A stretch of DNA of 45,708 nt from assembly GCA_041619315.1 (NCBI GenBank), contig JBFKEC010000002.1:1-45708 (forward strand). Reading direction: 5' to 3'. Below are positions 16,756-26,178 of this stretch, piece after piece. Both the position numbers and the translations under genes were made by a program. Every line of letters begins with the position of its first letter. Positions within the stretch are counted from its first letter, which is position 1. This DNA comes from Oceanococcus sp041619315. Its GTDB lineage: Bacteria; Pseudomonadota; Gammaproteobacteria; Nevskiales; Oceanococcaceae. The notes beneath the pieces were generated by a model that did no database searches, was not told where the DNA came from, and saw nothing but the letters and a program-made list of their open reading frames with translations.

Positions 16756-17122
16756 CCTTGGACATGGGGTATTGCTTATCGAAGGTCAAGACCAGTTCCC
16801 AGTTCGCGAACAGATGCGAGCGGACCTCGTACTTATACGCCAGCGCCTTACCACCCTTGGTTTTCTTCAATTTAACGTCCTTGGCGGCCAGATGTTTCAC
16901 ATCATCGACATCCCAGCGACGCTGCAACGTTTTGTGCAACTCATACTGCGAACGCTCATAGTTCTGAGGCGATTTTGAAACCTGCGAAACGATCTTTGTG
17001 GCCTTGGCTTCATTCATGTATACCGGCGCAATCACCATGGCCAGCAAGGCTCCACCGCCGATCACTGCGAGCATGAAAATCACGTTGTACATGCCGCCTA
17101 CTTGACGCTGCTTGCTTATCAT
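16748..17122 (-). CDS. DUF4845 membrane protein between lepB and rnc
   Basis: Small membrane protein of 124 residues with an N-terminal hydrophobic helix (about 14-34, YNVIFMLAVIGGGALLAMVI) followed by a soluble domain. DUF4845 proteins occupy this position between lepB and rnc in many gammaproteobacteria; the function is unknown, and location suggests a role linked to secretion or envelope biogenesis. Three consecutive ATG codons occur; the last (17122) has GGGGA at 7-nt spacing and is chosen. Confidence 0.85.
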   Translation of the reverse strand: MISKQRQVGGMYNVIFMLAVIGGGALLAMVIAPVYMNEAKATKIVSQVSKSPQNYERSQYELHKTLQRRWDVDDVKHLAAKDVKLKKTKGGKALAYKYEVRSHLFANWELVLTFDKQYPMSKGG

Positions 17123-17150
17123 CATCATTCCCCGTGTTTGTGATGTCCGC

Positions 17151-17933
17151 TTACTGAATTGTGTTGCCGATTCTATCCAAAGCTGGACGATTTTTTCGCC
17201 CATCCCAGCTCATCCAGATGAAAAAGGCCTTGCCAACCAGATTACGCTCAGGGACAAAGCCCCAGGCGCGGCTATCTTCGGATCCATCGCGGTTGTCGCC
17301 CATCATGAAATAGTGCCCTTCAGGCACCTTGAACTCAGCATCATCGTTAGGACGATGCGGGCTGACCAAAATGCGGTGTTCCACCTCGCCCAATTGCTCG
17401 ATCATTTCCTCGGCAATCACATTCCGCCCAGCTGCATCAGCGCTGTAATAGCCACTGACCTCGCGCGACATCTTCTGACCATTGATGTAGAGCGTCTTGT
17501 CGCGATAGCTGACACTGTCGCCAGGCATGCCGATGACGCGTTTGATGAAATCCTTACTCGGGTCGCGCGGGTATCGAAACACCATGACATCGCCCCGCTC
17601 CGGCTCGCCCAGCGGCACCAGCACATTGTGGAAAACCGGCATGCGCAGCCCATAGGCAAACTTGTTCACCAGAATGAAATCGCCAACCTCCAGCGTCGGG
17701 ATCATGGACCCGGATGGAATACGAAACGGTTCAACCAGAAACGAACGCAGCAGCAACACGATCAATATCACCGGGAAAAACGAGCGGCAAAACTCAGCCC
17801 ATTTTCCTGGTTCGGTGTCATGCCCGCGGTGTGGGGCAAACAGGCGGGCGTCGATTAGCCAACCCAACCCAGTCAGCACAGCCGCCAGCAGCAATGCTGC
17901 GGCGAAATCGAAATGTACGTCGGAAGCAAACAC
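17151..17933 (-). CDS. lepB: Signal peptidase I
   Basis: Inner-membrane enzyme that removes signal peptides from exported proteins. In 260 residues there are two N-terminal membrane segments (about 9-27 and 52-66). The catalytic Ser76 lies in IPSGSMIPT and the general base Lys131 in FIKRVIGMPGD, and the conserved GDNRDGSEDSR box D/E lies near 213-223. It follows lepA by 4 nt, the standard lepA-lepB pair. Confidence 0.97.
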   Translation of the reverse strand: MFASDVHFDFAAALLLAAVLTGLGWLIDARLFAPHRGHDTEPGKWAEFCRSFFPVILIVLLLRSFLVEPFRIPSGSMIPTLEVGDFILVNKFAYGLRMPVFHNVLVPLGEPERGDVMVFRYPRDPSKDFIKRVIGMPGDSVSYRDKTLYINGQKMSREVSGYYSADAAGRNVIAEEMIEQLGEVEHRILVSPHRPNDDAEFKVPEGHYFMMGDNRDGSEDSRAWGFVPERNLVGKAFFIWMSWDGRKNRPALDRIGNTIQ

Positions 17934-17937
17934 CTAA

Positions 17938-19737
17938 TCAGTCCTTCTGGTCGCGGCTAAGTACCGCCATGAACGCATCCTGTGGAATTTCCACCTTGCC
18001 GAATTGCTTCATGCGCTTCTTGCCGGCTTTCTGTTTTTCCAGCAACTTGCGCTTGCGCGTGGCATCACCGCCATAACATTTGGCGGTCACATTCTTGCGC
18101 AAAGCCTTGACCGTGGTGCGCGCGATAATACGTGAACCGATCGCCGCCTGAATGGCCACATCGAACATCTGACGCGGAATGATTTCGCGCAGCGCGTCGG
18201 CCAATTGCCGCCCGCGACGCTCGGCATCGGCACGGTGCGCAATACTGGCCAGCGCATCGACTCTGTCACTGTTGATCATGACTTCGACCTTGACCAGATC
18301 CGCCGGCTCAAAACGCAGGAATTCGTATTCGAATGACGCAAATCCGCGGCTGATTGATTTCAGGCGGTCGAAGAAATTCAGCACCACCTCAGCCAACGGC
18401 AGCTCAAACTCCATCGAAACCTGACTGCCGTGGTATTGCATTTTGCGTTGTGTTCCACGCTTTTCCATGCACAGCTGCATCACCGCACCTATAAATTCCT
18501 GCGGCAAGAGTATGCGGGCCAGAATCACCGGCTCGAGCACGCTGTCCAGTGCGGCCGGGTCTGGCAGTTCAGCCGGATTTTCAACCTCCAGCTCCTCACC
18601 GCCCCGCGTGATCGCCTTGTACACCACCGTTGGCGCTGTGGAGATGAGGTTGAGTGAATACTCGCGCTCCAGTCGCTCCTGCACGATCTCCATGTGCAGC
18701 ATGCCAAGAAAACCGCAACGGAAACCGAAGCCGAGCGCACCCGAGGTTTCCGGCTCAAAATTCAGTGCTGAGTCATTCAGGCGAAGTTTCTGCAGCGCCT
18801 CGCGAAAATCCTCGAAGTCATCCGCATCGACAGGATAAAGGCCCGCGAACACACGCGGTTGCACCACCTGAAAACCGGGCAACGCCGACTCTGCAGGCCG
18901 CTCAGCACTGGTCAGGGTGTCGCCCACCGGCGCACCGTCAACATTCTTGATGCCGGCAATCACAATGCCGACCTCACCGCATTCCAGCGCATCACACAGC
19001 ACGCGCTTGGGCGAGGCGTAGCCAACGTGATCAACCAAGTGGTTCAGCCCGGTCGACATCACCCGAATCTTCTCGCCCTTGGGCAGGCGGCCGTTAACGA
19101 TTCGCACCAGCGAAACAACGCCAAGGTAGTTGTCGAACCAGGAATCGATAATCAGTGCCTGCAACGGCCCTTGTGGATCGCCCTGAGGTGCCGGCACACG
19201 TGTAACCAGTTGCTCCAGGATCTCGCGCACGCCCAGACCGGTTTTCGCACTACACGTCAGCGCATCCTTGGCCTCGATGCCAATCACATCTTCGATCTGC
19301 GAAATCACCCGCTCGGGCTCCGAAGCCGGCAGATCGATTTTATTCAGCACCGGCACGACTTCCAAATCTTGCTCGATGGCGGTGTAGCAGTTGGCCACAC
19401 TTTGAGCCTCAACACCTTGCGAGGCATCAACCACCAGCAAAGCGCCCTCACAAGCAGCCAGCGAGCGCGAAACCTCGTAGGAAAAGTCGACATGACCGGG
19501 GGTGTCGATCAGATTCAGCTGATAAACCTGCCCATTGTCGGCGGTGTAATTGAGGCGAACAGCCTGCGCCTTGATGGTAATACCGCGCTCACGCTCGATA
19601 TCCATCGAATCCAGCACCTGAGCCGCCATCTCGCGCTCACTCAATCCTCCGCAGATCTGTATGAAACGATCCGCCAGGGTGGACTTGCCATGGTCGATGT
19701 GGGCGATGATGGAAAAATTACGAATATGCTCTTGCAT
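17938..19737 (-). CDS. lepA: Elongation factor 4 (LepA)
   Basis: Ribosomal translocase-like GTPase that affects initiation and elongation under stress. The 599 residues equal the E. coli length. G1 AHIDHGKST (about 10-18), G3 DTPGH, G4 NKID, then the EF-G-like domains and the LepA-specific C-terminal domain ending in GKVEIPQDAFMAVL. The ATG at 19737 gives the family N-terminus (MQEHIRNFSIIAH); the frame runs open 12 codons further to a TTG without a ribosome site, and the chosen start itself has none that is clear. It lies 57 nt after the glutaredoxin-like gene. Confidence 0.97.
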   Translation of the reverse strand: MQEHIRNFSIIAHIDHGKSTLADRFIQICGGLSEREMAAQVLDSMDIERERGITIKAQAVRLNYTADNGQVYQLNLIDTPGHVDFSYEVSRSLAACEGALLVVDASQGVEAQSVANCYTAIEQDLEVVPVLNKIDLPASEPERVISQIEDVIGIEAKDALTCSAKTGLGVREILEQLVTRVPAPQGDPQGPLQALIIDSWFDNYLGVVSLVRIVNGRLPKGEKIRVMSTGLNHLVDHVGYASPKRVLCDALECGEVGIVIAGIKNVDGAPVGDTLTSAERPAESALPGFQVVQPRVFAGLYPVDADDFEDFREALQKLRLNDSALNFEPETSGALGFGFRCGFLGMLHMEIVQERLEREYSLNLISTAPTVVYKAITRGGEELEVENPAELPDPAALDSVLEPVILARILLPQEFIGAVMQLCMEKRGTQRKMQYHGSQVSMEFELPLAEVVLNFFDRLKSISRGFASFEYEFLRFEPADLVKVEVMINSDRVDALASIAHRADAERRGRQLADALREIIPRQMFDVAIQAAIGSRIIARTTVKALRKNVTAKCYGGDATRKRKLLEKQKAGKKRMKQFGKVEIPQDAFMAVLSRDQKD

Positions 19738-19794
19738 GCAGGCGCTGTCAGAGTGGAGGTCGCGACCGGTCAATGACCGGCAAAAAGGCGGAGA

Positions 19795-20064
19795 TTATAC
19801 AGTCCCGGCTTCGGCTTTCAGTTGTTCGAGCGTCCGTGCCACCGCAGCACCATCAAAGACACCGCTGCACACTTCCTGCCCCGCGGCTGTCGTCAGGACC
19901 GGAATTCTTTGTGCATAGGCCGCGCGCGCATCGGCATGCCGGTCAACATCGCGCCAATCCAGCGCAAAACGCCCGTTAAATTGCTCATACAACTGGTCTT
20001 CCAGGCGTTCGCACAGCACACAGCCAGGCCGGCTATAGAGCACCAAAACCGGAGGTCGTTGCAT
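19795..20064 (-). CDS. Glutaredoxin-family thiol protein
   Basis: Small 89-residue thioredoxin-fold protein with an N-terminal CxxC (Cys15-Val-Leu-Cys18 in YSRPGCVLCE) and the cis-proline stretch RIPVLT near residue 53. It belongs to the glutaredoxin-2-like/DUF836 group often found between mucD and lepA. Its partner is unknown; a cytoplasmic thiol-disulfide role is expected because there is no signal peptide. Its ATG directly follows the mucD stop (TAAATG), so the two are coupled. Confidence 0.87.
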   Translation of the reverse strand: MQRPPVLVLYSRPGCVLCERLEDQLYEQFNGRFALDWRDVDRHADARAAYAQRIPVLTTAAGQEVCSGVFDGAAVARTLEQLKAEAGTV

Positions 20065-21459
20065 TTACTGATCGGGACGCTGCAACGCAATGAACATGGT
20101 GCGCTCATCACGCAGCAACAGCAAAGCCGCCGACTCACCGCGCCCCACACCCGTGATCACACGCCGAAAATCAGCCTCATTCACGACCGGCATACCGGCA
20201 ACCCCGAGGATGACGTCACCAGGGCGCACACCCGCTAAAGCTGCAGCCCCGCGCGCCGCGACCGCACGCACCACCAGCCCACCATCAACACGCATACGCG
20301 CTGCCAGACGATCACTCAGCGGTTCAAGCTTCAATCCGCTCCAATCCATGCTGGGCTGGTCCGCTTGCGGGTCTGGCAATTCGCCCAACTCAACCCGCAA
20401 ATTGGAACGGCGCCCATCGCGCAACAGCTCGATACGGACCGTATCACCAGGCGCGTGCTGACCGACCAGTGGCGGTAAGGCTCGCGAATCCGAAATTGGC
20501 TGATTATCAAACTCAAGAATGATGTCACCGGCTTTCAGGCCCGCCTTCTGAGCCGGTCCTTCCGCCTCGACCTGACTGACCAGCGCACCGGTGGCGTGAT
20601 CCAGTTCGAAACTTTCAGCCAGCGCCCGATCGACCTGCTGGATAACCACCCCAAGCCATGCGCGCCGGACCTTGCCGTGCGAACGCAATTGCTCCACTAC
20701 ATTGAGTGCGGTATCGGAAGGAATCGAGAACGACAGCCCCATGTAGCCACCGGTCTGCGAGAAAATTTGTGAGTTGATCCCCACCACTTCGCCGTCCAGA
20801 TTGAACAGCGGACCGCCGGAGTTGCCCGGATTGATAGCCACATCGGTCTGCAAAAAGGGTACGTACTGCTCAGACGCCAAGGCCCGCCGCTTACCGGAAA
20901 CAATGCCGGCGGTAACGGTCTGCTCGAACCCGAACGGTGAACCGATCGCAAGCACCCACTCGCCCACTTTCAATTCCGCTGAACTGCCCCAGTCGAGCAC
21001 CGGCAGGCCGCGCGCTTCGATTTTCAACAAGGCAAGGTCGCTGGCTGCATCCCGGCCGATAACCTCGGCCTGAAACTGGCGCCGATCGGCCAACGTTACG
21101 GTGATTTCGTCCGCGTCTGCGACCACATGGTTATTGGTCAGAATCTCACCATCACGGGTCAGAATAAATCCGGACCCCAATGACTGACGCGGCTTCTGCT
21201 GCTGGTCAGGTTGCCCACCAAAGTCACGAAACCATTCAAACAAGGGTGGCGTTGCGTCACTATTGGTATCCGCTTCTGCAGCGTCAGAGCGCCCACTGAT
21301 ATTGACGATCGCTGGCGCTGCCTGCTCAACCAGCCTGGTGAAATCTGGCAGCTCGCTGCGTTCGGAGCTGCAACCCACCATCAGCATGACGCCTACCCAC
21401 AGCAAGACCCGACGGGCCAGTAAATGGGGTTTCAGGTCGACAAACTGCGTGGATAACAT
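20065..21459 (-). CDS. mucD: DegP/DegQ-family serine protease MucD, predicted lipoprotein
   Basis: Envelope chaperone-protease that removes misfolded proteins and lowers sigma-E activation. Its 464 residues have triad His111 (LTNNHVV), Asp141 (SDLALLK) and Ser214 (PGNSGGP), then two PDZ domains (about 270-355 and 370-460). The N-terminus is hydrophobic and ends in LMVGC-SS, a near-lipobox with Cys30, so the protein may be lipidated rather than soluble as in typical MucD. Ser at +2 would send it to the outer membrane. AAGGGAA 8 nt before the ATG supports the start. It follows rseC by 36 nt. Confidence 0.95.
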   Translation of the reverse strand: MLSTQFVDLKPHLLARRVLLWVGVMLMVGCSSERSELPDFTRLVEQAAPAIVNISGRSDAAEADTNSDATPPLFEWFRDFGGQPDQQQKPRQSLGSGFILTRDGEILTNNHVVADADEITVTLADRRQFQAEVIGRDAASDLALLKIEARGLPVLDWGSSAELKVGEWVLAIGSPFGFEQTVTAGIVSGKRRALASEQYVPFLQTDVAINPGNSGGPLFNLDGEVVGINSQIFSQTGGYMGLSFSIPSDTALNVVEQLRSHGKVRRAWLGVVIQQVDRALAESFELDHATGALVSQVEAEGPAQKAGLKAGDIILEFDNQPISDSRALPPLVGQHAPGDTVRIELLRDGRRSNLRVELGELPDPQADQPSMDWSGLKLEPLSDRLAARMRVDGGLVVRAVAARGAAALAGVRPGDVILGVAGMPVVNEADFRRVITGVGRGESAALLLLRDERTMFIALQRPDQ

Positions 21460-21495
21460 ACAGATTCCCTTAGCTGTAGCTGTTGAGTATGCGGT

Positions 21496-21960
21496 TCAGA
21501 TTGACGTTCCGCACACGCTCATATCTGACGCCGCAGCGCGACGCAGCACGCGTGGCTGCAGCTGCTTGTCAATATACACGCGGCGTAGACGCGGCCCCAG
21601 CCACGCCCCGCCAATCAAGCCGGCAATGCCGCTCAAGGCCACCGCGGCCTCTGAACCACCGCCCATGCGGACCAGCAACGCAAAGCCAAGCAATCCAGCC
21701 AAGGGCAACACATACACCAGCGCGGTGGCCAGGATGAAAACACCCGATTCTATGCCTAGCACAACATGCTGGCCGGGCTGCAGTGCAAGCCCATGATCAT
21801 CCAGCAACAAACCGCTCAGACGACGACGAATCAACTTGCCGAACACGCCTCCGCCACAACCTTCGCCTGCGTCGCAACGCGCACAACCGGTCTGACTGGC
21901 CGTAGCCAGGCGCACCTGACTGCCCTGCCGCTCGACAACAATGGCCAGATTTTCGATCAC
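21496..21960 (-). CDS. rseC: RseC/MucC family protein of the sigma-E locus
   Basis: Inner-membrane protein of 154 residues encoded with rpoE. The N-terminal cytoplasmic part has the cysteine cluster CARCDAGEGCGGG (about 26-38), followed by two membrane helices (about 68-92 and 100-124) and a short tail. The family is called RseC or MucC; its role in sigma-E control is modest and it also appears in SoxR reduction. The GTG start directly follows the rseB stop (TAGGTG). Confidence 0.93.
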   Translation of the reverse strand: MIENLAIVVERQGSQVRLATASQTGCARCDAGEGCGGGVFGKLIRRRLSGLLLDDHGLALQPGQHVVLGIESGVFILATALVYVLPLAGLLGFALLVRMGGGSEAAVALSGIAGLIGGAWLGPRLRRVYIDKQLQPRVLRRAAASDMSVCGTSI

Positions 21961-22956
21961 CTATTGCGTGCTGCTTGTAGACGTAAGCTGCAGATTATCA
22001 CCAAAGAAGCGCACCGTGGCCTGCGGGACCTCGCCCACAACAGTGACATGATGCTGATCAATCATGCGCCCGTACGCGTTGACGCCACCCAGCCGGGTCA
22101 GGCCCTGCAGGGTCTCATCAGGCAACTGACTGGAGGTTGCAAATACAGATACGGCGGCCAGCCCATCGGTGTAGACCATTTGCGTCACCGGGCCATCAAA
22201 TCCAGGCCAGCGACCGGTTTCACGCGTGGCCAGGCGGAAGCCTTCCGGCAGATCGCGTACTTCCCACACCGCATCGTATGCCTCGTCAGAGGCGGACATG
22301 GACGCCTTGTCCTGCTGACTGACCTGACGAAATCCCTGCGTATCGATGGACGATTGAAAAAATCGATCATCAATCTGCTCGGGAAACTCGATTTGGGTGA
22401 ATACAACCTGTTCGAGCAGGTCGCCATTGTCATCGATCAGACGAATATCCAGCGGCAAGGCGCTCTCTTCGTCCAGACACAGTGCGTAGTTGTAACGGTA
22501 GATATCGCTCGACCGTACCCGCACCTCACGGCAGGATCGACCAGCCACACGGGTGTCGCCAACCACCTGAATCAATTCGTAGACCTGGCCCAATTCCTCA
22601 AACGCCGCACGCGACAATTTGGGTAACAGCCCACGCAAACCTTCATGGTCGCGAATCACCGCCTGTTGATCGGGAAGTATGCAGGTGACCTTCTCACCGC
22701 TGCGCAAGACCTCGCGCTGCTGGCCGGACAGCGAGAACATGCGTTCGCTCTCCTGCCCCGCACTGTAACGATGATAGACACGCAGCGTTTCAAGCTGCTC
22801 ACCGTTGCGATATACCGCCGTACCTTGATATGTGGTCTGGCGGACCGCTTCATTCATTCGCTGCAGCCATTCCAGCGCTTCAGCCGAACTGATGCCCGGC
22901 CAGCAGGCCAGCGCCAGCATCGATGCCAGCCACGCGCCACGCATTTGGGCAATCAC
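21961..22956 (-). CDS. rseB: Sigma-E regulatory protein RseB/MucB
   Basis: Periplasmic protein that binds RseA/MucA and shields it from DegS cleavage; it senses mislocalised lipids. In 331 residues there is a signal peptide (cleavage near GISSA), a large LolA-like N-terminal domain (about 25-210) and a smaller C-terminal domain (about 225-325) with YTDGLAAVSVF. The GTG start overlaps the rseA stop as GTGA; the ATG four codons later (22944) is an alternative and gives a better signal peptide. Confidence 0.95.
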   Translation of the reverse strand: MIAQMRGAWLASMLALACWPGISSAEALEWLQRMNEAVRQTTYQGTAVYRNGEQLETLRVYHRYSAGQESERMFSLSGQQREVLRSGEKVTCILPDQQAVIRDHEGLRGLLPKLSRAAFEELGQVYELIQVVGDTRVAGRSCREVRVRSSDIYRYNYALCLDEESALPLDIRLIDDNGDLLEQVVFTQIEFPEQIDDRFFQSSIDTQGFRQVSQQDKASMSASDEAYDAVWEVRDLPEGFRLATRETGRWPGFDGPVTQMVYTDGLAAVSVFATSSQLPDETLQGLTRLGGVNAYGRMIDQHHVTVVGEVPQATVRFFGDNLQLTSTSSTQ

Positions 22957-23759
22957 TCGTTGGCGGCAGCTTGTTGCGGCCGGGCCGCAACACGCGCGTA
23001 GCCCAGAGAACCTGACAGAGCATAACCTCCACCAGAACGCGCATGACTGATCAAATACGTATTGAGGCGCTCCTGCATTCGGGCCTGCGCAGCCGCTTGC
23101 TGGGTCGCGCTGTCAGCACCCTGGACATGACTCCACTGAGCCACAATCGGGCGCTGTTCCTGAGGCGCTGCAATCACCAGTTCACGCGGGCTTGAAACAC
23201 TTTGCCCTGCTCGGCTCGCGGTAGCCGTGGCGACCAACTGAGCGGGCAACTGCTGGGTGCTCCGTGTCGGCGCTCGCTGACTGGCCAAAACGGCAGCCCC
23301 AGCGGGGATGGGTGACGATTCAAGCGGACCACTCGCTGCGACCATCGGGTTGGCCGACTCGGGTACCTGCACTTCGGGCTGCACAACAATAACCGCGGCC
23401 AGTGCGGCCGAAGCGGCCAGCGCCAATCCGGCAGCCGGAACCTGCCAGCGTTGCAGGGCTGATCCACGCCAACGACGCCCTGCCCCGGATCGCATCATCC
23501 GCACCACGCGAGATGCCGGACGCGCAGCAGGCGCAGCGAACGGTGCTTCCTGGCGGATCGCTTCGCGCACCGCAAGCGACACATCCACGCATAAGCTGTT
23601 TTGCTGATTGATGAGGCTGCCCATCATGGCCTGGCGACAGGCTTTTGATCGGGTGTCCTCACATTCCAGCTGCTCGAGCAACTCATCGATCTGCCGACTC
23701 GACAACTCTCCATCCAGGAAAGCGCAAACAAGCTGATCTTTCACACTCTCGTCGCTCAT
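22953..23759 (-). CDS. rseA: Anti-sigma-E factor RseA/MucA
   Basis: Single-pass inner-membrane protein that holds sigma-E inactive; regulated proteolysis releases it under envelope stress. The N-terminal 70 residues form the sigma-binding domain (VCAFLDGELSSRQIDELLEQL), residues about 107-126 are the membrane helix, and the periplasmic part is long, low-complexity and Ala/Gln/Ser-rich, ending in the YLISHARSGGGYALSGSLGYARV region that RseB would bind. At 268 residues it is longer than E. coli RseA (216). It lies 3 nt after rpoE. Confidence 0.93.
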   Translation of the reverse strand: MSDESVKDQLVCAFLDGELSSRQIDELLEQLECEDTRSKACRQAMMGSLINQQNSLCVDVSLAVREAIRQEAPFAAPAARPASRVVRMMRSGAGRRWRGSALQRWQVPAAGLALAASAALAAVIVVQPEVQVPESANPMVAASGPLESSPIPAGAAVLASQRAPTRSTQQLPAQLVATATASRAGQSVSSPRELVIAAPQEQRPIVAQWSHVQGADSATQQAAAQARMQERLNTYLISHARSGGGYALSGSLGYARVAARPQQAAANE

Positions 23760-23762
23760 GGG

Positions 23763-24398
23763 TTAAACATGCTCCAGCAAAGGTTTCAGTTTTTCGTCAA
23801 CCGCAGCGCGTGCGCGGAAAATCCGGGATCGCACGGTGCCAACGGGGCAACTCATCGCGTTTGCAATCTCTTCGTAGCTTAAGCCATCAAACTCACGCAA
23901 CGATATCGCCGTTCGCAAATCCGGTGGCAGTGCCGCGATCGTTGCTGCAACCACCTGTCGAATTTCCTCGCTGAGAAGATCCGCTTCGGGTGACGCCTGA
24001 TCGCTTAGATGCTCGGTGTGGCCGTAAAGTTCAGCATCCTGAACATCAATATCCTGACTGGCCGGGCGCCGCTTGCGCGACACCAAATGATTCTTGGCGG
24101 TATTCACGGCAATGCGGTACAGCCAGGTGTAAAACGCACTCTGACCGCGAAAATTGGGTAACGCTCGATAGGCTTTGATGAACGCTTCCTGCGCAACATC
24201 CGGCGCATCGGCATCGCTGACCAAGCGTGATACCAGCTGAATAACGCGCTGCTGATATTTGATCACAAGCGCATCAAAAGCGCGCGAATCGCCCGCCTGC
24301 GCACGCTCAACCAGAGCCTGATCAATATCACGCTGGGTGGTCGGTGGCGCCTTGTCGGTTGCATCTTCGGCGTTGCGGATTTCGTCCGAGGTCGTCAT
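23763..24398 (-). CDS. rpoE: RNA polymerase sigma factor RpoE/AlgU
   Basis: Group 4 (ECF) sigma factor for the envelope stress regulon. The 211 residues comprise region 2 (FDALVIKYQ; DAPDVAQEAFIKAYRAL; FYTWLYRIAVNTAKN) and region 4 (LPPDLRTAISLREFDGLSYEEIA; GTVRSRIFRAR). The ATG at 24398 with GGGAA upstream is chosen; the frame is open for 109 more codons, but that stretch has no family similarity. The N-terminal 27 residues extend beyond the E. coli protein. It is divergent from nadB across 196 nt, where a possible minus-strand -10 TACAAT (24471-24466) is seen. No clear GGAACTT-type auto-regulated promoter was found. Confidence 0.96.
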   Translation of the reverse strand: MTTSDEIRNAEDATDKAPPTTQRDIDQALVERAQAGDSRAFDALVIKYQQRVIQLVSRLVSDADAPDVAQEAFIKAYRALPNFRGQSAFYTWLYRIAVNTAKNHLVSRKRRPASQDIDVQDAELYGHTEHLSDQASPEADLLSEEIRQVVAATIAALPPDLRTAISLREFDGLSYEEIANAMSCPVGTVRSRIFRARAAVDEKLKPLLEHV

Positions 24399-24594
24399 AT
24401 TTCCCGTTTGGGACCGAGAGACCCCAGTGTTCACCCGCTCCGACGGTTTTTGATCATCAGGCGCAATTGTAACAGCCTGCTGCAGCTTTTCCGTCGCGCG
24501 GCGTGCGTCTTTTCTCGACCGTTTACTGCGCTGTTCAGCGACGGGAAACTCCCACACGCCCAGCCCATCCATTACGCCATTAACCCCACTAACC

Positions 24595-26163
24595 ATGATG
24601 TTGCACCACTCTCGCGTTTTGATCATTGGCAGCGGCGCTGCCGGCCTTACTGCCGCCCTGCGCCTCGCCGAAGCTGGTATTGAGAGCACCGTGATCGCAA
24701 AAGGTTCCCTTGAACAAGGCAGCACCTATCATGCCCAGGGCGGAATCTCGGCGGTGCTGTCAGCGCGGGACTCGGTTGACTCCCACGTTCAGGACACCCT
24801 GATCGCCGGTGCCGGCCTGTGTGACGAAGCGGCCGTGCGCTTTACCGTCGAGCGCGGCCCACAGGCTATCGCCTGGCTGGTCGATCGCGGCGTTCCATTC
24901 ACACGGCGTGAAGCCGAAGGCGATTTTCATTTGACCCGCGAAGGTGGCCACAGCCACCGGCGCATTATTCATGCCGCCGACGCCACCGGCAGAGCGGTTG
25001 AAACCACATTGCTGTCGCTGGCTCAGGCCAATCCACACATCACGCTGATTACCGACCGTGTCGCGGTCGACCTGATCACCATGGATGAACGCTGCGTCGG
25101 CGCCTATGTGCTCAACCGCTCGACCCAACAAGTCGAAACCCTGGGTGGACGCGCGGTGGTTCTGGCAACCGGCGGGGCCAATCTGGCCTACATGTATTCC
25201 AGCAACCCAACCGGCGCCAGCGGGGACGGCATTGCCATGGCCTGGCGCGCTGGCGGAGCGGTGGCCAACATGGAATTCATGCAATTCCACCCAACCTGCC
25301 TGTATCACCCACAGGCCCATGCCTTCCTGATTTCAGAGGCGGTGCGCGGCGAAGGCGGCTTGCTCAAACTGCCCAATGGCGAACGCTTCATGCCCCGTTT
25401 TGACGATCGCGCCGAGTTGGCACCGCGCGACATCGTGGCACGCGCTATTGACCATGAAATGAAGCGCCTGGGTCTGGACCACGTCTATCTGGACATCAGC
25501 CACAAATCGCCGGAATTCATTCGCGAACATTTCCCGACCATTCATGCGCGCTGCCTGGAACTGGGCTTGAACATGAGCAAGGAGCCTTTGCCAGTGGTTC
25601 CGGCGGCACACTACACCTGCGGTGGCGTCAAGACGGATTTACACGGTGCCAGCAGTGTTGCTGGCCTGTATGCGATAGGCGAAACCGCCTGCACCGGATT
25701 ACATGGCGCCAACCGCATGGCCAGCAACTCGTTGCTGGAATGTTTGGTGTTTGCACAAGCGGCCGCCGACCACATCGCAACTCAGGATGTCGTCGCCCCT
25801 CCCCGCCCATTGCCGGCGTGGGACGAAAGCCGTGTCACCGATTCCGACGAAGAAATCGTCGTGGCGCACAATTGGCGCGAAATCCGTCGTTTCATGTGGA
25901 ATTATGTCGGCATCGTGCGCACCAACAAGCGGCTGGAACGAGCCGCCCATCGCATCGACATGCTGCAGCAGGAAATTGACGAGTACTACGGCAATTTTCG
26001 CGTAACCCCCGGCCTGATCGAGCTGCGCAACCTCGCTGTGGTTGCGGCGCTAATCATTCGCTCAGCACGCAGCCGCAAGGAAAGCCGTGGCTTGCACTTC
26101 AATCGCGATTATCCGGATCTGCTGCCAAGCTCAAGCCCGACCGTACTGGAACCCGCACGCTAG
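24595..26163 (+). CDS. nadB: L-aspartate oxidase
   Basis: FAD enzyme that oxidises L-aspartate to iminoaspartate, the first step of NAD synthesis. The 522 residues match the family. GSGAAGLTAAL (about 12-22) binds FAD, HAQGGISAV follows at about 46-54, and the signature TREGGHSHRRI lies near 113-123. The active-site HYTCGGV and the C-terminal EGHxAN-like GANRMASNSLLE are present. It stands alone on the plus strand, divergent from rpoE and convergent with sdhE (15 nt apart), as in Pseudomonas-type genomes where nadB lies beside algU. Confidence 0.97.
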   Translation: MMLHHSRVLIIGSGAAGLTAALRLAEAGIESTVIAKGSLEQGSTYHAQGGISAVLSARDSVDSHVQDTLIAGAGLCDEAAVRFTVERGPQAIAWLVDRGVPFTRREAEGDFHLTREGGHSHRRIIHAADATGRAVETTLLSLAQANPHITLITDRVAVDLITMDERCVGAYVLNRSTQQVETLGGRAVVLATGGANLAYMYSSNPTGASGDGIAMAWRAGGAVANMEFMQFHPTCLYHPQAHAFLISEAVRGEGGLLKLPNGERFMPRFDDRAELAPRDIVARAIDHEMKRLGLDHVYLDISHKSPEFIREHFPTIHARCLELGLNMSKEPLPVVPAAHYTCGGVKTDLHGASSVAGLYAIGETACTGLHGANRMASNSLLECLVFAQAAADHIATQDVVAPPRPLPAWDESRVTDSDEEIVVAHNWREIRRFMWNYVGIVRTNKRLERAAHRIDMLQQEIDEYYGNFRVTPGLIELRNLAVVAALIIRSARSRKESRGLHFNRDYPDLLPSSSPTVLEPAR

Positions 26164-26178
26164 CGCTGCGTTGCCACA

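Noticed and set aside
24399..24725. Open frame extending rpoE upstream by 109 codons
   Set aside because: No family similarity, a good ribosome site before 24398, and the stretch overlaps the nadB start in the opposite direction.
24760..25320. 186-codon minus-strand open frame opposite nadB
   Set aside because: Composition is that of a shadow frame; nadB is intact across it.
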